Shown here one piece after another: positions 1 to 12,673 of a stretch of 64,000 nucleotides of DNA. Every line of letters starts with the position of its first letter. Position 1 is the stretch's first letter. The position numbers and the translations under genes are program-made. The DNA comes from Lineus longissimus. Lineage: Eukaryota; Nemertea; Pilidiophora; Heteronemertea; Lineidae. The notes below the pieces were generated by a model. It was not told the DNA's origin. It saw only the letters and a list, made by a program, of their open reading frames with translations, and did no database searches. The DNA lies in assembly GCF_910592395.1 (NCBI RefSeq), contig NC_088311.1:12216501-12280500 (forward strand), read 5' to 3'.

Positions 1-1478
1 CAAGAAACTTGTTTGATTCAGCCGAAGTTTCACCAATTGCGCTAGTCGTATCTGTTCCTGGTTGCTGACGAATTTCAAGCTGAATTTCCTATGGAATTGG
101 TTGTACACGTTCACACTGGCTAGCCATATTTAAGACAAGCGAGGGCTGTTCGCATAAGCCAAGGGAATGTGATACTTCTGGCAAAATGATTCTCCAAGGG
201 GTAGCAGAAACTGATATGGCACTGTGGTAAAGATCTTCTCCTGCCTCATGGCCCCATGAAATTGCTCAACACCTGCACGCAGCTTTCCAACAATGGCTCG
301 ACTATTCTTTGTCAGAATGGGATCCCCAGGACAGTCCACGAATTGAATGTTATTATTTCGTACTTGCAGGATTTGTTCATCTCCATCACTGGGCCATATT
401 ACAAAGCATCCATTTGTCTTACACCACTCTTGGAAGTTCTGAATGTTGTTCAGGTTGACATTATGAGGAACGAAGATGTACCCTTTATCTACAGCAAGGA
501 CAACAAAGTAACGATCTGTGCCTTTCAAGAGGGACGTCATCCCATGATCCCCTGTATTCTGGTGTGACTCACGGGCAATTTCGAGGCCTGCCAATTGGCT
601 GTCACCACATCTTGGAGTTGCTGCTGCAGCTATTGGCGTTGTCAACAAAACATGCCCTGTTGTGCTGACTAATGAGGTAAATGTGACACAATGACCACCC
701 TTCTTTGGGTAATAAGAAGCTTTCTGATTATCGTAATCCATGGAATTTGGCACCCGCACCTACGGTGTCGTCCTGTTGGGTCATCCATATACGATAGCAA
801 CTCCCTGTGGTATGGCGACTCTGCTTGTTGAACACTTTGAAAAAACTTATCTTTTTCGGTTGTTGTGGTTGATGGAGACCAGAAGAGATTTGGTATATGA
901 CTATTTTGGAAAAGATGATAGGTCAATTGTGACCAGAAGATGTCGTGCGCAGTTGATGCAGCGACTTGGAAGGTGGCCGAAATGTCAATGAAGTCAACGT
1001 TTGACCTCATTCTATACCTATACAGCAACACACGTGCAGAAATATCTAATCCCGAGTCTCTGTGAACGGTATCTCTCTGTAGCCATACAAGATTCCAGAA
1101 ATCTCTGACCCTTAGTCCTGAACAGTTCTGAAGTTGGCCTTCCTGCAACATCCATGGATGACGGAAACAGTTTTTACTTTCCCGTCTTTCTTTTGGCCAC
1201 TGATGCCTCTCATACACTTCATCATAATGACTATCAGTTTGTTTATATGTATATCCACTCTGTCCATTTTGTCCTGCACTGCTCTGAACATTCGATTCAG
1301 AACACCCCTGAATATCATCTTCTTCATCTGAAAAATCCAGATAACCGTATTCCTCATCGCTTGAGTCTCCATGTGAACTTGTACTATCCTCAGCTGAAAT
1401 ATCCTGGCTATGCTGTGATGCTCCAAGATGTCCGGGTTGTGAGTGTGGCTGTATCTTGTTAATAATAGAAAGAAGCAT
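1..1478 (-). pseudogene. broken DDE-superfamily transposase, runs off left edge
   Basis: Read on the minus strand, 1478 to about 760 encodes an acidic N-terminus and then a helix-turn-helix-like stretch (LLYRYRMRSNVDFIDISA), typical of the region upstream of a DDE_Tnp_4 catalytic core. The frame then shifts near 715-770 and continues to 130 with YYPKKGGHCVTFTSLVS, a second acidic motif LAVDKGY and a probable catalytic Glu in VEQFHGAMRQ. After an in-frame TAA at 130-132 the same frame stays open to base 1 with transposase-like sequence, so the gene is cut by the window edge. It therefore carries at least one frameshift and one nonsense change. The family is DDE endonuclease of the PIF/Harbinger-ISL2EU-IS5 type, and I cannot place it more finely. 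No second transposon gene is evident beside it. Confidence 0.7.
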
Positions 1479-1607
1479 ACTACAGGGTGGGTAAATAAAA
1501 GGTTAATAAATCCAGGATAATTATTTTTGGCTAAATAATTGTATAATGAGTTATTGTCTTCAAACAATATCAGTTCGGCAAAAGTGAATATTCAACAGCG
1601 CTGTCAA

Positions 1608-1663
1608 ATATGACAACCCTGGGTCTCATAGTAATGGAAATGCTATAGACAGGGTTGTCATAT
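1608..1663. repeat. 14-bp inverted repeat upstream of the transposase
   Basis: ATATGACAACCCTG at 1608-1621 is the exact inverse of 1650-1663. It lies about 130 bp upstream of the transposase N-terminus, so it could be part of the transposon terminus or simply a hairpin. The outer end of the element is not resolved. Confidence 0.5.
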
Positions 1664-1758
1664 TCAACAACTCTAGGGGTAAATATTTCCAATCATTATT
1701 GGGGGGACGTGTGAAGGATTAGTGATTTCTCTTTCTGTTCATGGTAGACAGTGCTGAA

Positions 1759-1916
1759 TTTACTAAAAATCTGCCCTGGGACATTTGCTCTTTCCCTTGC
1801 ATTCCCGCCAAAATCAGATGTTTACCCTCCTTCAATACAAGAAATTGGCCAAGAAATCGACCTTATTTCCAAACGCAGTGAAAGGTTCAAATGTCACAGG
1901 GCAGATTTTTAGTAAA
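1759..1916. mobile_element. small foldback/MITE-like element
   Basis: Arms of about 28 bp (1759-1786 and 1889-1916; core AAAAATCTGCCCTG) are inverted with one mismatch and enclose about 100 bp without an ORF. Just downstream (1937-1970) lies a minus-strand relic of the AGGTCA-containing dispersed repeat described below. Confidence 0.55.
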
Positions 1917-2166
1917 AATGGCCAATTAACGCTATTTGACCTCTGTGACCTTGTAAAGTAGGTCAAATGAAATAGAAATGGTATTTCTCATTCAAATTGC
2001 AAATCACTTCGTCTATATCCAAAAGCCAAAAGTACATTTTTCACAAAGCGCCACCTATCCGGCTGAGCATGTCAAAAATGACTGAAACCGCCAAAAGGCA
2101 CAATGCAACATCATCCCAGGTGGTGAGAACCATGATGACGCGAACCTGGTCCTATAGGCTATGGGT

Positions 2167-2841
2167 TTAAGTATCTACCCAGTAAACATCACACAATGTC
2201 GGAGTGAAGACTAGGATGAGTATTTGTAATAGATCATGCAGTAAAACTGCTGTGGCAAAGTAACCTAGTTTTCGCAAAACCTGCATACTCACCGAGCTTT
2301 GCACAATTGTTACCATATTTCCACTAATACTAGACGAATATTGACATCCTCCTGGTGGTAGAGTCCATGGCGGACATATAGTATAATCAGTATTAGAGGA
2401 AATGTCATGAATTTTCAGGTATGCATTATAAGTTATGGTGCCATTGTTTTTGAGAATTGTGTGCAACTCCTGATGGGGATTGATAGCTGCTAGCTCCTTT
2501 AGCTTCAGATAAGCTGTTGCATTTATTCTGCCGGGTATAAACACAAATGGCCACACTCCTGGTACGGCAAGTTTGCCGGCCTGACAAATAATAAGTCGCT
2601 CACAAATTGAATTGGCTCCCAAAGCATCCTTAACACTATTTACGTTGCTTGGTCTTTCAAGAGTTTGAAAGGTAGCTGCATCCACTGCACTCACTCTAAA
2701 TGGACACGAATGACTCCATCGGGTGAATACATGGGTACAGTGTTCACATTGGTTTTCAGGCATCTTTGAAGAACAACTGTGCACTACTGAAATACACAGG
2801 TAAAATTCCCCAACACTATTACAAGGACTATTACATAACAA
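2167..2841 (-). CDS. unrecognised ORF, 224 aa
   Basis: An open frame with a Cys-rich N-terminal stretch (CEHCTHVFTRWSHSC), a Pro/Gly-rich middle and a hydrophobic C-terminal segment (YFATAVLLHDLLQILILVF) that could be one membrane helix. I do not recognise a family and see no splice-site support. It could be a chance open frame or a decayed transposon gene. The rest of 2842-4100 shows no coding signal. Confidence 0.2.
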   Translation of the reverse strand: MLCNSPCNSVGEFYLCISVVHSCSSKMPENQCEHCTHVFTRWSHSCPFRVSAVDAATFQTLERPSNVNSVKDALGANSICERLIICQAGKLAVPGVWPFVFIPGRINATAYLKLKELAAINPHQELHTILKNNGTITYNAYLKIHDISSNTDYTICPPWTLPPGGCQYSSSISGNMVTIVQSSVSMQVLRKLGYFATAVLLHDLLQILILVFTPTLCDVYWVDT

Positions 2842-4108
2842 GAAATGAACCCACTGCCTAAAAACGGCATTTAGTCATGGACAGCTAATGTCATTAGAGT
2901 GGAAAACAACTATAGAAATTGCTTATGAACCATGACCAACACAAAAGGGGTGGGTGGGGGGAGGTATTGTGATGACATCATGATCAAGTTGAGGGATTTA
3001 TATAATTTGGTTTTGCCACTGGGCATCATGTTCAGAGTATGGCTTGATGATGTAATTACTTTGATCTTGTCACACACATAAAAATCACATTGTAGATGGC
3101 CTATTCTATACTCAATAATAAGACAATACCACTAAAAAAGCAAGAACACCAACATAAAAAAGAACCAAATATTGAGTACTGATAACTGATGTACATTTTG
3201 ACATGTTTAAAAAAAACACAAGTTAATAATATAAGTACCAATTGCCTGCACATAAAGTCGATATGAATGGGAAACACCCTTGCCAATCCAATTCTTGCAC
3301 AAACGCTATATGCATGTAGTTTTTCTTCGCTGAACATACAGTATATACTCAAATTGGGGTGAATAAATTCTGACCAGCGCTGGAGACACACATGAGCAAA
3401 AAGGGTTAACCGCCTGGTCATCAAGAGGTTATGGAATGCATGCATACAGAGCCAAATCAATCTTCAACCAAACTAGTCAATTAATGAAACAGACACAGGG
3501 CCACAGGACTGTGTTATCAAAGTTATTACTGGTTCATTTATTCTTTTGTGCTGGTCATTTTAAATGGCTATTCCATGCAATACACACACCCAGCAATATG
3601 ACGTTTTTTCTTGATTTTTCTCGATTTTCTGCATGAAGGCAATCTCGGATCAAAATAATTTTTTGTCAGGGTACAGATTATAATGAATTCTAAAGATATT
3701 CATATTAATATTTTTAATTTCTTACTGTTTTCTACCTTTTTTGCCACTTTTTAGAAACCTCATTGTTTTCCATCCTTAATTACAGATATGCCGAGATTTT
3801 CTTTTTTCATCATCTAGAGTTCGGTCTTTTGTACCATCCATGCAAATTTCATCTTTTAATTCCTACTATAAATACCCTAAAAAAATTTTGGTAATCAGGT
3901 CCCTTAGCCGAACATCCCCTTTTGAAATTGATTGGAGAATAACGATTTTAGAGCTATAAAAATAAGGCATTTTTGTCGATCTCGCCTGGTTCTCATTGTT
4001 TGATGAAGCGCCGTGGCTTTGCCGATCAGTTAGTGTACCCCGCCTCGAGCAAGTCGCAAGTCACAGACTGATCACTCAAACGTGTTCAGTTGCCGTGCGC
4101 AGTTGTTA

Positions 4109-4519
4109 CTGAAGAAGGGAAAATATCTGCGGCATAAAATTTTCGCGAATTCTTCACGATGGACATATTCGCGGCAGAATATTTTCGCTAGTAAGAATTT
4201 TTTTCCAAGAAAATTTAAACTGTCTATTTTGAGGCTAAGCTCTTAGTGTATGGGGACTGTAGTGTTAAATGTCCCCTACTTAGCATAATCTGAGCAATAA
4301 TTAAGTAAAATATGTTTAAGTTAAGTGTAAATTGTGAGTGGTATACAAGTAGGCCTTCAATGGGCGAAGCTGTATGCAGTGCCTCTGTAGAAACATGGCA
4401 ACAATGACATGGATTTCAAGCAAAAGCTAGATATTTTTGTGGCAGAATATTTTTGCGAGCCTGACATACTAGCGAAATTTGCGAAAATATTCTGCACGCA
4501 AAATTTTTCCGTTCTTCAG
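4109..4519. mobile_element. probable TA-flanked MITE
   Basis: Imperfect terminal inverted repeats begin CTGAAGAAGGGAAAAT at 4109 and are matched inversely at 4519. Both ends are flanked by TA (4107-4108, 4520-4521), as in the Tc1/mariner group. Internally GGCAGAATATTTT recurs near 4184 and 4441. There is no ORF. 4520-5430 shows nothing recognisable. Confidence 0.5.
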
Positions 4520-5435
4520 TATATAGTGCAGAATATTCTGGAATTGTGAAATTAAAATTATTTGTAAAATTTACAGTATTTATGCTTTAAATGGAATTTC
4601 AAATGTTCTGGAATAGTGGATATACATATACTGGTAATTAATCTCTATATACAGTGACACAGACTGTATTGTTTAGAATTAGGCTTGTTTATACACCTTT
4701 GGTTATGTAATAATCACACAAAGCAGCAGTGACCCATATCCTCAACTCAAAGGAGGTGTTAAACCCTGCTGCCCTCTGTTGGATTAGTAATAGGGAGGGC
4801 TGCTGATCTATGGAACAGCCTCCTTGCAATTGTTTGGGGTTAAGGAATTAGGCTCACACTTCGGTCGGGAACAATGGACGACCTTGAGGGAAGATAACAT
4901 ATGAACCGAATCAGGATCAAGGGCTCGAGAAACGTGATGTAAATCAAACCCAACTGCCTTGTTCGGAATTTGTATTAGGCCTATCCCTATTGATGTAATT
5001 TTATGGGTTGTCAAGGTGAAAAGGTTCAGTCCGGGTTATATTTGTTCAAACATGATTGAGTTATTTACCAAAACCAAAGAACTATATAACATTATTTAAC
5101 ATTTAAAGGGTATTACTATGCTGTCTAAATTGTAAAGGCCCTAAAACATTTGTTGAGTTTAAAGTCTCAACCAAAGGAGTAAATAAGTGCATTGCTGAAG
5201 TATGAAAGAAATTTCCACAAAGGATGACATTTTGTACACACCTACACTTCAAGTGTATATGTTTTTAAATTTGTTATAGTGATTATCGAAAACATGCTGC
5301 ATCCAAACGTGACCCACTACGTTTTTGCCTTAAGGCTAGTTTTCATTGTATTATTATTGTACAAAAGTTAGGTAATGAGATTGTTTTCCGGTGAGGAATT
5401 CTGGAAAATTTCAGCTATGATGGTGTTTCTTTTTT

Positions 5436-8233
5436 AGCTCACCTGTCAGGTGAGCTTATACGATACTGTGGCGTCTGGCGTCCATCGTCGTCCGTCGTCA
5501 TCGTCGTCATCGTTAACTTTTGACAAAATAGTGACACGTTTCTTAAACGCTTGACCCAGAAAGTTCATACTTGGTGTGTTGGTAACCCTAGGCAAGACCT
5601 TCCTTCAGAATGAAAATCAGCACAATTTAACTGCTGGTCTGCCATATAGGGGGCAGTCTTTGAAAACCTATTTTTGTCATTTTGAAGCTTATGGTTAAAG
5701 CTAGAGCGATGAAACTTTTATGGTGGGTGTATCTAACAAAGGTACATCACATATCACACAGGTTTTTGATTTGAACTTCATTTCAAGGTCACAGAGGTCG
5801 AACTCTAAAATTTCTTTGATGGTGGCACGTTTCTTTACTATTGGTCATAGACTCTGTAAATTTAATATGTAGAAACCTATTATGCATCTCTTCATGCTGA
5901 CACAGATTTAGGTCAGTGTGACCTACAGTTCAGTTATAAGTAGGTCAACGTTAAAAAAGCCCATTTGCTTTATTCCAGCAGATTGAAGTTTGAAATGAAG
6001 TTTTAGAGGTCTGCATGATATAGAGGTTTCGATATCAAATAGATAAGTTACGTTTCACATCACTAGTTGGCGGTATTGGGCAAAAATGTTGGCACATTGC
6101 CAGCAGTTTTGAATTTCGCGGTTCGAGGCAATCCGTCGGTACCCCAGATGCGCAGTTTTGTTCTGCGCCGCTAGAGCGGCATACTACAAGTATGGACGAC
6201 AGCCATTTTATAAGTTTAAAGCGAGACGAATAAGGAATAAAATCACCTTCAATCAATGGTATAAGTCGATCATCCCCTCTTCAGACCAGGTGGTATGTGT
6301 TGATTACATTCTTGTGATTGTTTTAAAATTATTAGTTCGTTCTCATTGCCGATTGTTTCAGAAAATTTTGACCAGGATTGGAAGGTAAAATGACAAACTT
6401 GTCGGATTGTCCTTCGGTTTGGAATGGGGAAATTTGGTCAATGCAAACCGCAGTTGTGTTCAAGCTGCCCTGCAACTACGGGTGGCGTAATAATACTGCT
6501 AAAGAACAATAAAATGATGAATTGTAGCAGTGTGTGTCAGAAATTATGTGTATCCATTCCATTTGACGATCCCGAAGTTTCGAGAATATGTCAAAATGGC
6601 GGATGCCGTCATCGGAGATTAGCGTCAAGCCGGACCCTTTCGTTACACTATGCGCTTTTAAACTCATGTTAACGGCTTATAATGACCCAGACGCTACTCA
6701 TTGGGTAAACATTCACTAAAAATAGTTGCTTTAACTTTTGTAAACGTGTCACGAGTGCTCAGACAACCATTTTTGTGAGTGATGGTTTTTCCATGCTCCG
6801 TTTTGCGTTCACCGCTGTATAAATAAAAGTAACAGGATTATACAGCAAATGCATGCGGGAGACGCATGCACGAGGATAAATACTCCTTTCAAGATAGCGT
6901 TATCACACGCAATTCCACAGGTACATCCCATTCATTTGAAATTTCGGCCAATGACAGCAGGTTTTACAAAATGTAAATGCGCTGTTCATTTTCAATAGTC
7001 AACGAATAGCTAAGACACATGTAAACCCGCTTTAATTGGCCAGAAAACATCTCGCAGCTTCTCCCACAAATAACGATTCACTTATTCCAACGTCAGTAAC
7101 ATGTGCACGCGGAAAACATTATGACCAACTCCACTTTTTCAAGACAAACCACACCATCCCACAACTATTACATGATTAAGGCTTACTGGACTTTGCGCAA
7201 CAAACGAAACGAGCGAAATGGAGGAGCGACCATTATGTTTTACCCCGGTACGTCAAGTTCGATACATGGTGTCAGTCATCAGTATGGATGTGTTTTCCGT
7301 TATGAATACGGGTTTTTTAAAATCAAAATCATGAATTTCCTTTCCATTAGAAGAAAACGATGACGACGTTTCAGTTTAGGAGCCTAAGTTTTGTGGTCCC
7401 AATGGCCAAATTAACCCCTCGTTGGCTGAAAAGTCGATTCACCGGTCACAAATGGTCGAAAATGACTCCCAAAACTTCAGACCCCCAACCTGGTAATTAT
7501 CACGGTCAGCCCACAACAAAATTTCTATGGTTTGAAGATCTAACCCCGGGCTGTATTATCTGCCGGAAATTGATTTTCATCGGCACGTCTGGGAAAAATC
7601 TATGGGGCGCTAAACTTGACCAATTCAACTTTTTAATGCATAGCAATTTGATAATAAATGTAGTGTGTACCCGTAACCGCTTGAGGTCTGGACTTAAAAC
7701 TTTGTTTACAAATTCACACCAAATTTCGTTTCAAAATTATTCTTTGTTTGGCACCAGGGGGCGTAATGCAAAAAAACATGAAACAAACGATACGGCCCGT
7801 AGTTTTGTTGATACGAATCGTTTTCTGTAAGGCCGTTACATTTACAAGCCGTTGTCTGAATATGATGTGAACCTGTTTACGGTTCAATGCTGCTCCCTGT
7901 GACGCTGTACCCGCAAATGTTCAATGAAAAAAATGCTGATAATGACTTACACGGCTTGTTCGCATCGTAAACATAGTGGTACCCAGGTTAACTGTCTTTG
8001 CGTTTGGCCTAATTTTACAACGATTACTCCCCATGTAACCACGATCTAGGATGGACAGGCTGTGTATTATGAATAAGAAAAGTCACCTACGGACCGTTGC
8101 GTAGAATACTTTTTTGGCGAAATATTGCGCAAAGTCCAGTAAGCCCATGATTAACACCTAACAATGACAAGTTCTTACTCAAACTCTCCCTTTCATATCG
8201 ACAGGTGAGCACAATGGCCCTGGCCATTTCATT
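5436..8233 (+). repeat. palindrome-capped dispersed repeat, copy 1 (split)
   Basis: The 5' end is a perfect hairpin, AGCTCACCTG and CAGGTGAGCT around one base, followed by a CGTC-rich tract. The body carries the family motif TCAAGGTCACAGAGGTC at 5783-5799. The family's 3' terminus, GTGAGCACAATGGCCCTGGC and then CATTTCATTT, appears at about 8206-8233. The intervening 6035-8190 is mostly foreign, including a Mutator-like element. The two ends may belong to one copy opened by insertions or to two partial copies. Confidence 0.55.
7180..8145. mobile_element. Mutator-like non-autonomous DNA transposon, 966 bp
   Basis: Terminal inverted repeats of 21 bp begin GGCTTACTGGACTTTGCGCA at both ends. The 9-bp sequence CATGATTAA directly flanks the element (7171-7179 and 8146-8154), the target-duplication size usual for Mutator. 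A 156-aa open frame at 7360-7830 has no recognisable domain, so I treat the element as non-autonomous. Confidence 0.8.
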
Positions 8234-8516
8234 TAATTTTATATTGAAGAAACGGGACGATTCTTTCCTGAGGGGGAGGCTGTTACAGAGACCTCTGCTC
8301 TGTAATATATATTTTATGTTATTACAATGTATGGAGTCCCCATGTTCACATTCACCTTTAGCCTACATACCAGATGTTCGGCCAAAAAAGTATGTAGGAA
8401 CATAGGCCTAGCCATATTATGTCACTTATTGGCTCACCGTAGGTTCGATCTAATCCTTGACTTGGCCACCAGGGGAATACTAAAAAGTGTGATATCTCTC
8501 TAATGAGTGACTCGTT

Positions 8517-9190
8517 AGCTCACCTCTTAGCAGAGGTGAGCTTATCCCATACCGTGGCGTCCGTCGTCCGTCGTCGTCGTCGTCGTCGTCGTCCGTCGTC
8601 CGTTAGCAGGGCACGTTTCGTAACTGTTAGAGCTATTGAGTTGAAACTTGGTACACATGTACCCTTATGTAATGACACCTTGGAGACCAAGTTTCATTCT
8701 GATTCGTTTCATGGTTTGGCCACCAGGGGGCAAAACGTTAAAAGTGAAAATATGCAATATCTCCCTTAATAGTAGTCGGGAAATTTTGAAAAAAATATGG
8801 TAGGTACTTCTAGCAAAGGTGCATCATATATCCTCCGGGTTTTTGATTTGACCTCCTTTTCAAGGTCACAGAGGTCAAAGTTTGCTGATTCACTGAACAG
8901 TAGCATGTTTCCTATCTATTTCAGCTAGAAGGTTTTAAACCAATGTGGACATGTATCTGGGGATTCTCTATTCCACCTCTAAAATTTCGGCCGTTTGGAC
9001 ATCAAATATGGCCGCCAGGCAGCCATCTTGAAAAATAAACACAGTACTATTACTCCGAAACTAATGATCGGATTGCAACCAAATTTGATCTGGATGTATA
9101 TCTATGTACTCTCTACTAAATCCTTGATTTTTAGCTCACCTCTTAGCAGAGGTGAGCTTATCCCATACCGTGGCGTCCGTCGTCCGTCGT

Positions 9191-9259
<69 letters not shown>

Positions 9260-11167
9260 GCGTCGTCGTCGTCGTCGTCGTCGTCCGTCGTCCGTTAGCA
9301 GGGCACGTTTCGTAACTGTTAGAGCTATTGAGTTGAAACTTGGTACACATGTACCCTTATGTAATGACACCTGGGAGACCAAGTTTCGATCCGATTCGTT
9401 TCATGGTTTGGCCACCAGGGGGCCAAACGTTAAAAGTGAAAATATGCAATATCTCCCTTAATAGTAGTCGGGAAATTTTGAAAAAAATATGGTAGGTACT
9501 TCTAGCAAAGGTGCATCATATATCCTCCGGGTTTTTGATTTGACCTCCTTTTCAAGGCCACAGAGGTCAAATGGTGTAAATTGGCCGTTAGGATGTAACG
9601 ATGGCACGTTTCTAAACTGCAATGACTATTGATACCAAATTTGGTACACATTTACCCCTTAGTCAGCTGATCTCAGGGACCGAAGTTTGGTCCAATATGA
9701 TTCACCACTTGACCACCAGGGGGCAAAATCCAAAAACCTTAAAAATGTGATTATTCCTTAACTTCTTGCCCGATTGCCACCAATTTGATATCATGGGTAC
9801 ATCTAACCACCATACAGTATATGTCACACAGGTTTTTAATTTGACCTTCTTGTCAAGGTCACAGAGGTCAAATGGCGTAAATTGGCCGTCAGGCCGTAAC
9901 AATGGCACGTTTCTTAACTGCAATGACTATTGATCACAAATTAAGTACACATGTACCCCTTGGTCTGGTGATCTCAGGTACCGAAGTTTGGTGCGATCTG
10001 ATTTGCCGTTTGGCCTCCAGGGAGGGGGCCAAATCCTAAATTCTTCAAAATGCCATTATTCCTAGTAATGACTTGCCCGATTGGCACCAATTTTATATCA
10101 TAGGTACATCTAATTCTAACAACCATTCAATGAGTCACCCGGGTCTTCTTTGATTTGACCTACTTTTCAAGGTCGCAGAGGTCGAATGTACTGTAAATTG
10201 GCCATTTTGGGGAAATTGTAATTGCTTGGACCTACATCAAACCTAACACTACATGACACAAGACCATGCTCTTTATCCATCTTTCCTCCACATGAGGTGA
10301 GCACAATGGCCCTGGCCATTTCATTTATCAAATGTGATAGCCAATATGGGTGCCAGGCGGGCATCTTGAAAAATTCTTAGTTTGGCCACCCGGGGGCCAA
10401 ATTTAATGTCCAAAGTTAAAATGTTTGATTGCTCGTTTAATAGTGGTCTGATTTTCATAACATTTTTATGGTAGGTACTCCTAGCAAGGATACATCACAT
10501 ATCGTACGGGTTTTTGATTTGACCTACTTTTCAAGGTCACAGAGGTCAAATGGTGTAAATTGGCCGTTAGGATGTAACGATGGCACGTTTCTAAACTGCA
10601 ATGACTATTGATACCAAATTTGGTACACATTTACCTCTTAGTCAGGTGATCTCAGGGACTGAAGTTTGGTCCAATATGATTCACCACTTGACCACCAGGG
10701 GGCAAAATCCAAAAACCTTAAAAATGTGATTATTCCTTAACTTCTTGCCCGATTGCCACCAATTTGATATCATGGGTACATCTAACTGCCATACAGTATA
10801 TGTCACACAGGTTTTTAATTTGACCTTCTTGTCAAGGTCACAGAGGTCAAATGGCGTAAATTGGCCGTCAGGCCGTAACTATGGCACGTTTCTTAACTGC
10901 AATGACTATTGATCACAAATTAAGTACACATGTACCCCTTGGTCAGGTGATCTCAGGTACTGAAGTTTGGTGCGATCTGATTTGCCGTTTGGCCTCCAGG
11001 GAGGGGGCCAAATCCTAAATTCTTCAAAATGCCATTATTCTTAGTAATTACTTGCCCGATTGGCACCAATTTTATATCATCAAACCTAACACTACATTAC
11101 ACAATACCATGATCTTTATCCATCTTTCCTCCACATGCGGTGAGCACAATGGCCCTGGCCATTTCAT
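8517..11167 (+). repeat. palindrome-capped dispersed repeat, copy 2 (host of copy 3)
   Basis: It starts with the hairpin AGCTCACCTCT-TAGC-AGAGGTGAGCT, then a short CGTC tract at 8567-8602, core units containing TCAAGGTCACAGAGGTCA, and ends GGCCCTGGCCATTTCATT at 11167. Copy 3 interrupts it. Sequence on both sides of the interruption is colinear with other members, which supports nesting. Confidence 0.75.
9128..10325 (+). repeat. palindrome-capped dispersed repeat, copy 3, complete
   Basis: It has the same 5' hairpin at 9133-9158, then a (GTC)n microsatellite (about 9176-9295), then tandem core units of roughly 300 bp that begin GGCACGTTTCT and contain AGGTCACAGAGGTCA (intact at 9856-9870). 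It ends with GAGGTGAGCACAATGGCC and CTGGCCATTTCATT. The open frames of poly-Arg, poly-Val or poly-Thr across the microsatellite are not genes. This structure (palindromic cap, microsatellite, variable core repeats, palindromic tail) resembles bivalve pearl-type/Helitron-derived elements, but the assignment is only by analogy. Confidence 0.8.
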
Positions 11168-12297
11168 TTTTTTAGCTCAGCTGACAAAGTCAGCGAAGCT
11201 GGTAATATTACTAAGGGAATGGTGTCCGTCCTTCCTGCCATCCTTCCATGTCAATTTTGGGCATTTTGTAACCGTAAGACCTAGGCACTTTGTTGACGCT
11301 GCTAAATTAGGAGTAGCCCAAGGGGAACTCAGAAACCAAAAATCAGCGCGATCCGACCTACATTCGGGGGTCATCGGGAAGTTTAAACTTCTTTCCTTTA
11401 TACCTCGGGCCACAGAGGAAATATTGTTTTCAAATCTGGCCGAATATTTTTTAACAATTTTTCATTTTGACTTGTAATGGAATTAGTTTAGTTTTCACCG
11501 CCAGTTGGCGCTACAGGCACATTTGACAGATTTGTTGACGATTCAAAAGCCCGGGTTATGACGTATAGTTGCGCAGTTGTATTCTGCGCATTGAATTGGC
11601 TAGGGAACCAGGTTATATTTCAGCATAGCCACTGTGACCAGTGTAAAGATGGAAGATTGATTTTGCAACAAGTAACCAATTTTCTGCTAAAAAGTAGTCA
11701 AGTAGGCGATATTATCACTAGTTCCTTTCAGTGAGTAGTCATAAGGTCTTAAGGGAATACTTTCAGAAATTAGTTCTTGAAAATTTGGCCACAATTCTGT
11801 GAAAACCATATCGGAAGTGCACGCTCTGTTCGCGATGTATTTTGAAGTGGAGAATTCCCACAGTATGTGCAGTGAATCGGCATGATTCTGTTTGCATATT
11901 AGTTTTTAGTACTACGATTCTTACATGAGTAAAAAGTAGACGTTTTAAGCAACACAATAATGTTACTCCCATAAAAATTGATTGCAAATTGACGGAGCTA
12001 CGGCATTCTATTCGGCAATTGTCAGCGCTGATAAAATACATTGCATGCTAATGCATGCCAAATGGCACACTTTAAAAAGCGTTCATTGGACAACGTAGGG
12101 AATCACCAGAAATGACGTCATCGCTGGTCTAAATCTTCAATATAATAATATTAGAAGGTGGACGAATAAAGTCACACTTAGAGGCGTTGGATCGCCTTGA
12201 AATTTTGCATGAATGGTGGTGACACCTTACCCTGATGCAACGTCTTGGTTTTATTCAAAAATTTACTTCAGCGGAGCAGAAATGAGGGATTTTTAAT

Positions 12298-12664
12298 CGG
12301 ACACTGTCAATTCTCCTTACCACTCACAGAAGCCAAGCCATTGCTGTTAAGTTATGCAGGGGCTTAATCAATTACCTGCACTCCCTGTGGGGTGAATAAC
12401 ATTACCTTTTGAACAGCTGGCTGTAGGGGGATGATTGGAACAGCCGGTATACCTGCTGACCTGCTGAACCCAGATAAATGTTATTTTCAATCCATGATTG
12501 CAGGTCACCTGATTTTCGAGATTTCGCGGGAAATTGTAAACAAACGCATGTGTGCAGTTCAAATGTAAACAAAAATGTATTTTTGGTACTTTTGGTTGCT
12601 GGACTTGGGTTTTCCCGCAGTTAGGAGCTGGGGTCAAATTGGTGGTCTATTGTTTGTGGATGCT
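12298..12664 (-). repeat. dispersed repeat, inverse copy of 58735-59100
   Basis: About 370 bp is the reverse complement of 58735-59100 with moderate divergence, and it continues beyond the Mutator-like insertion at 13691 (CCCTTGATTATGAAGGGATT, matched inversely near 58710). The second copy therefore shows the empty insertion site. An exon-like open stretch in the 58 kb copy is frameshifted here, so I do not call it coding. Confidence 0.65.
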
Positions 12665-12673
12665 GTTTTAGTC

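Noticed and set aside
7360-7830. 156-codon frame inside the first Mutator-like element
   Set aside because: No transposase motif or other recognisable domain; probably chance.
8503-9382. Arg-, Thr- or Val-rich open frames across the GTC tract
   Set aside because: They arise from translating a trinucleotide microsatellite in different frames.
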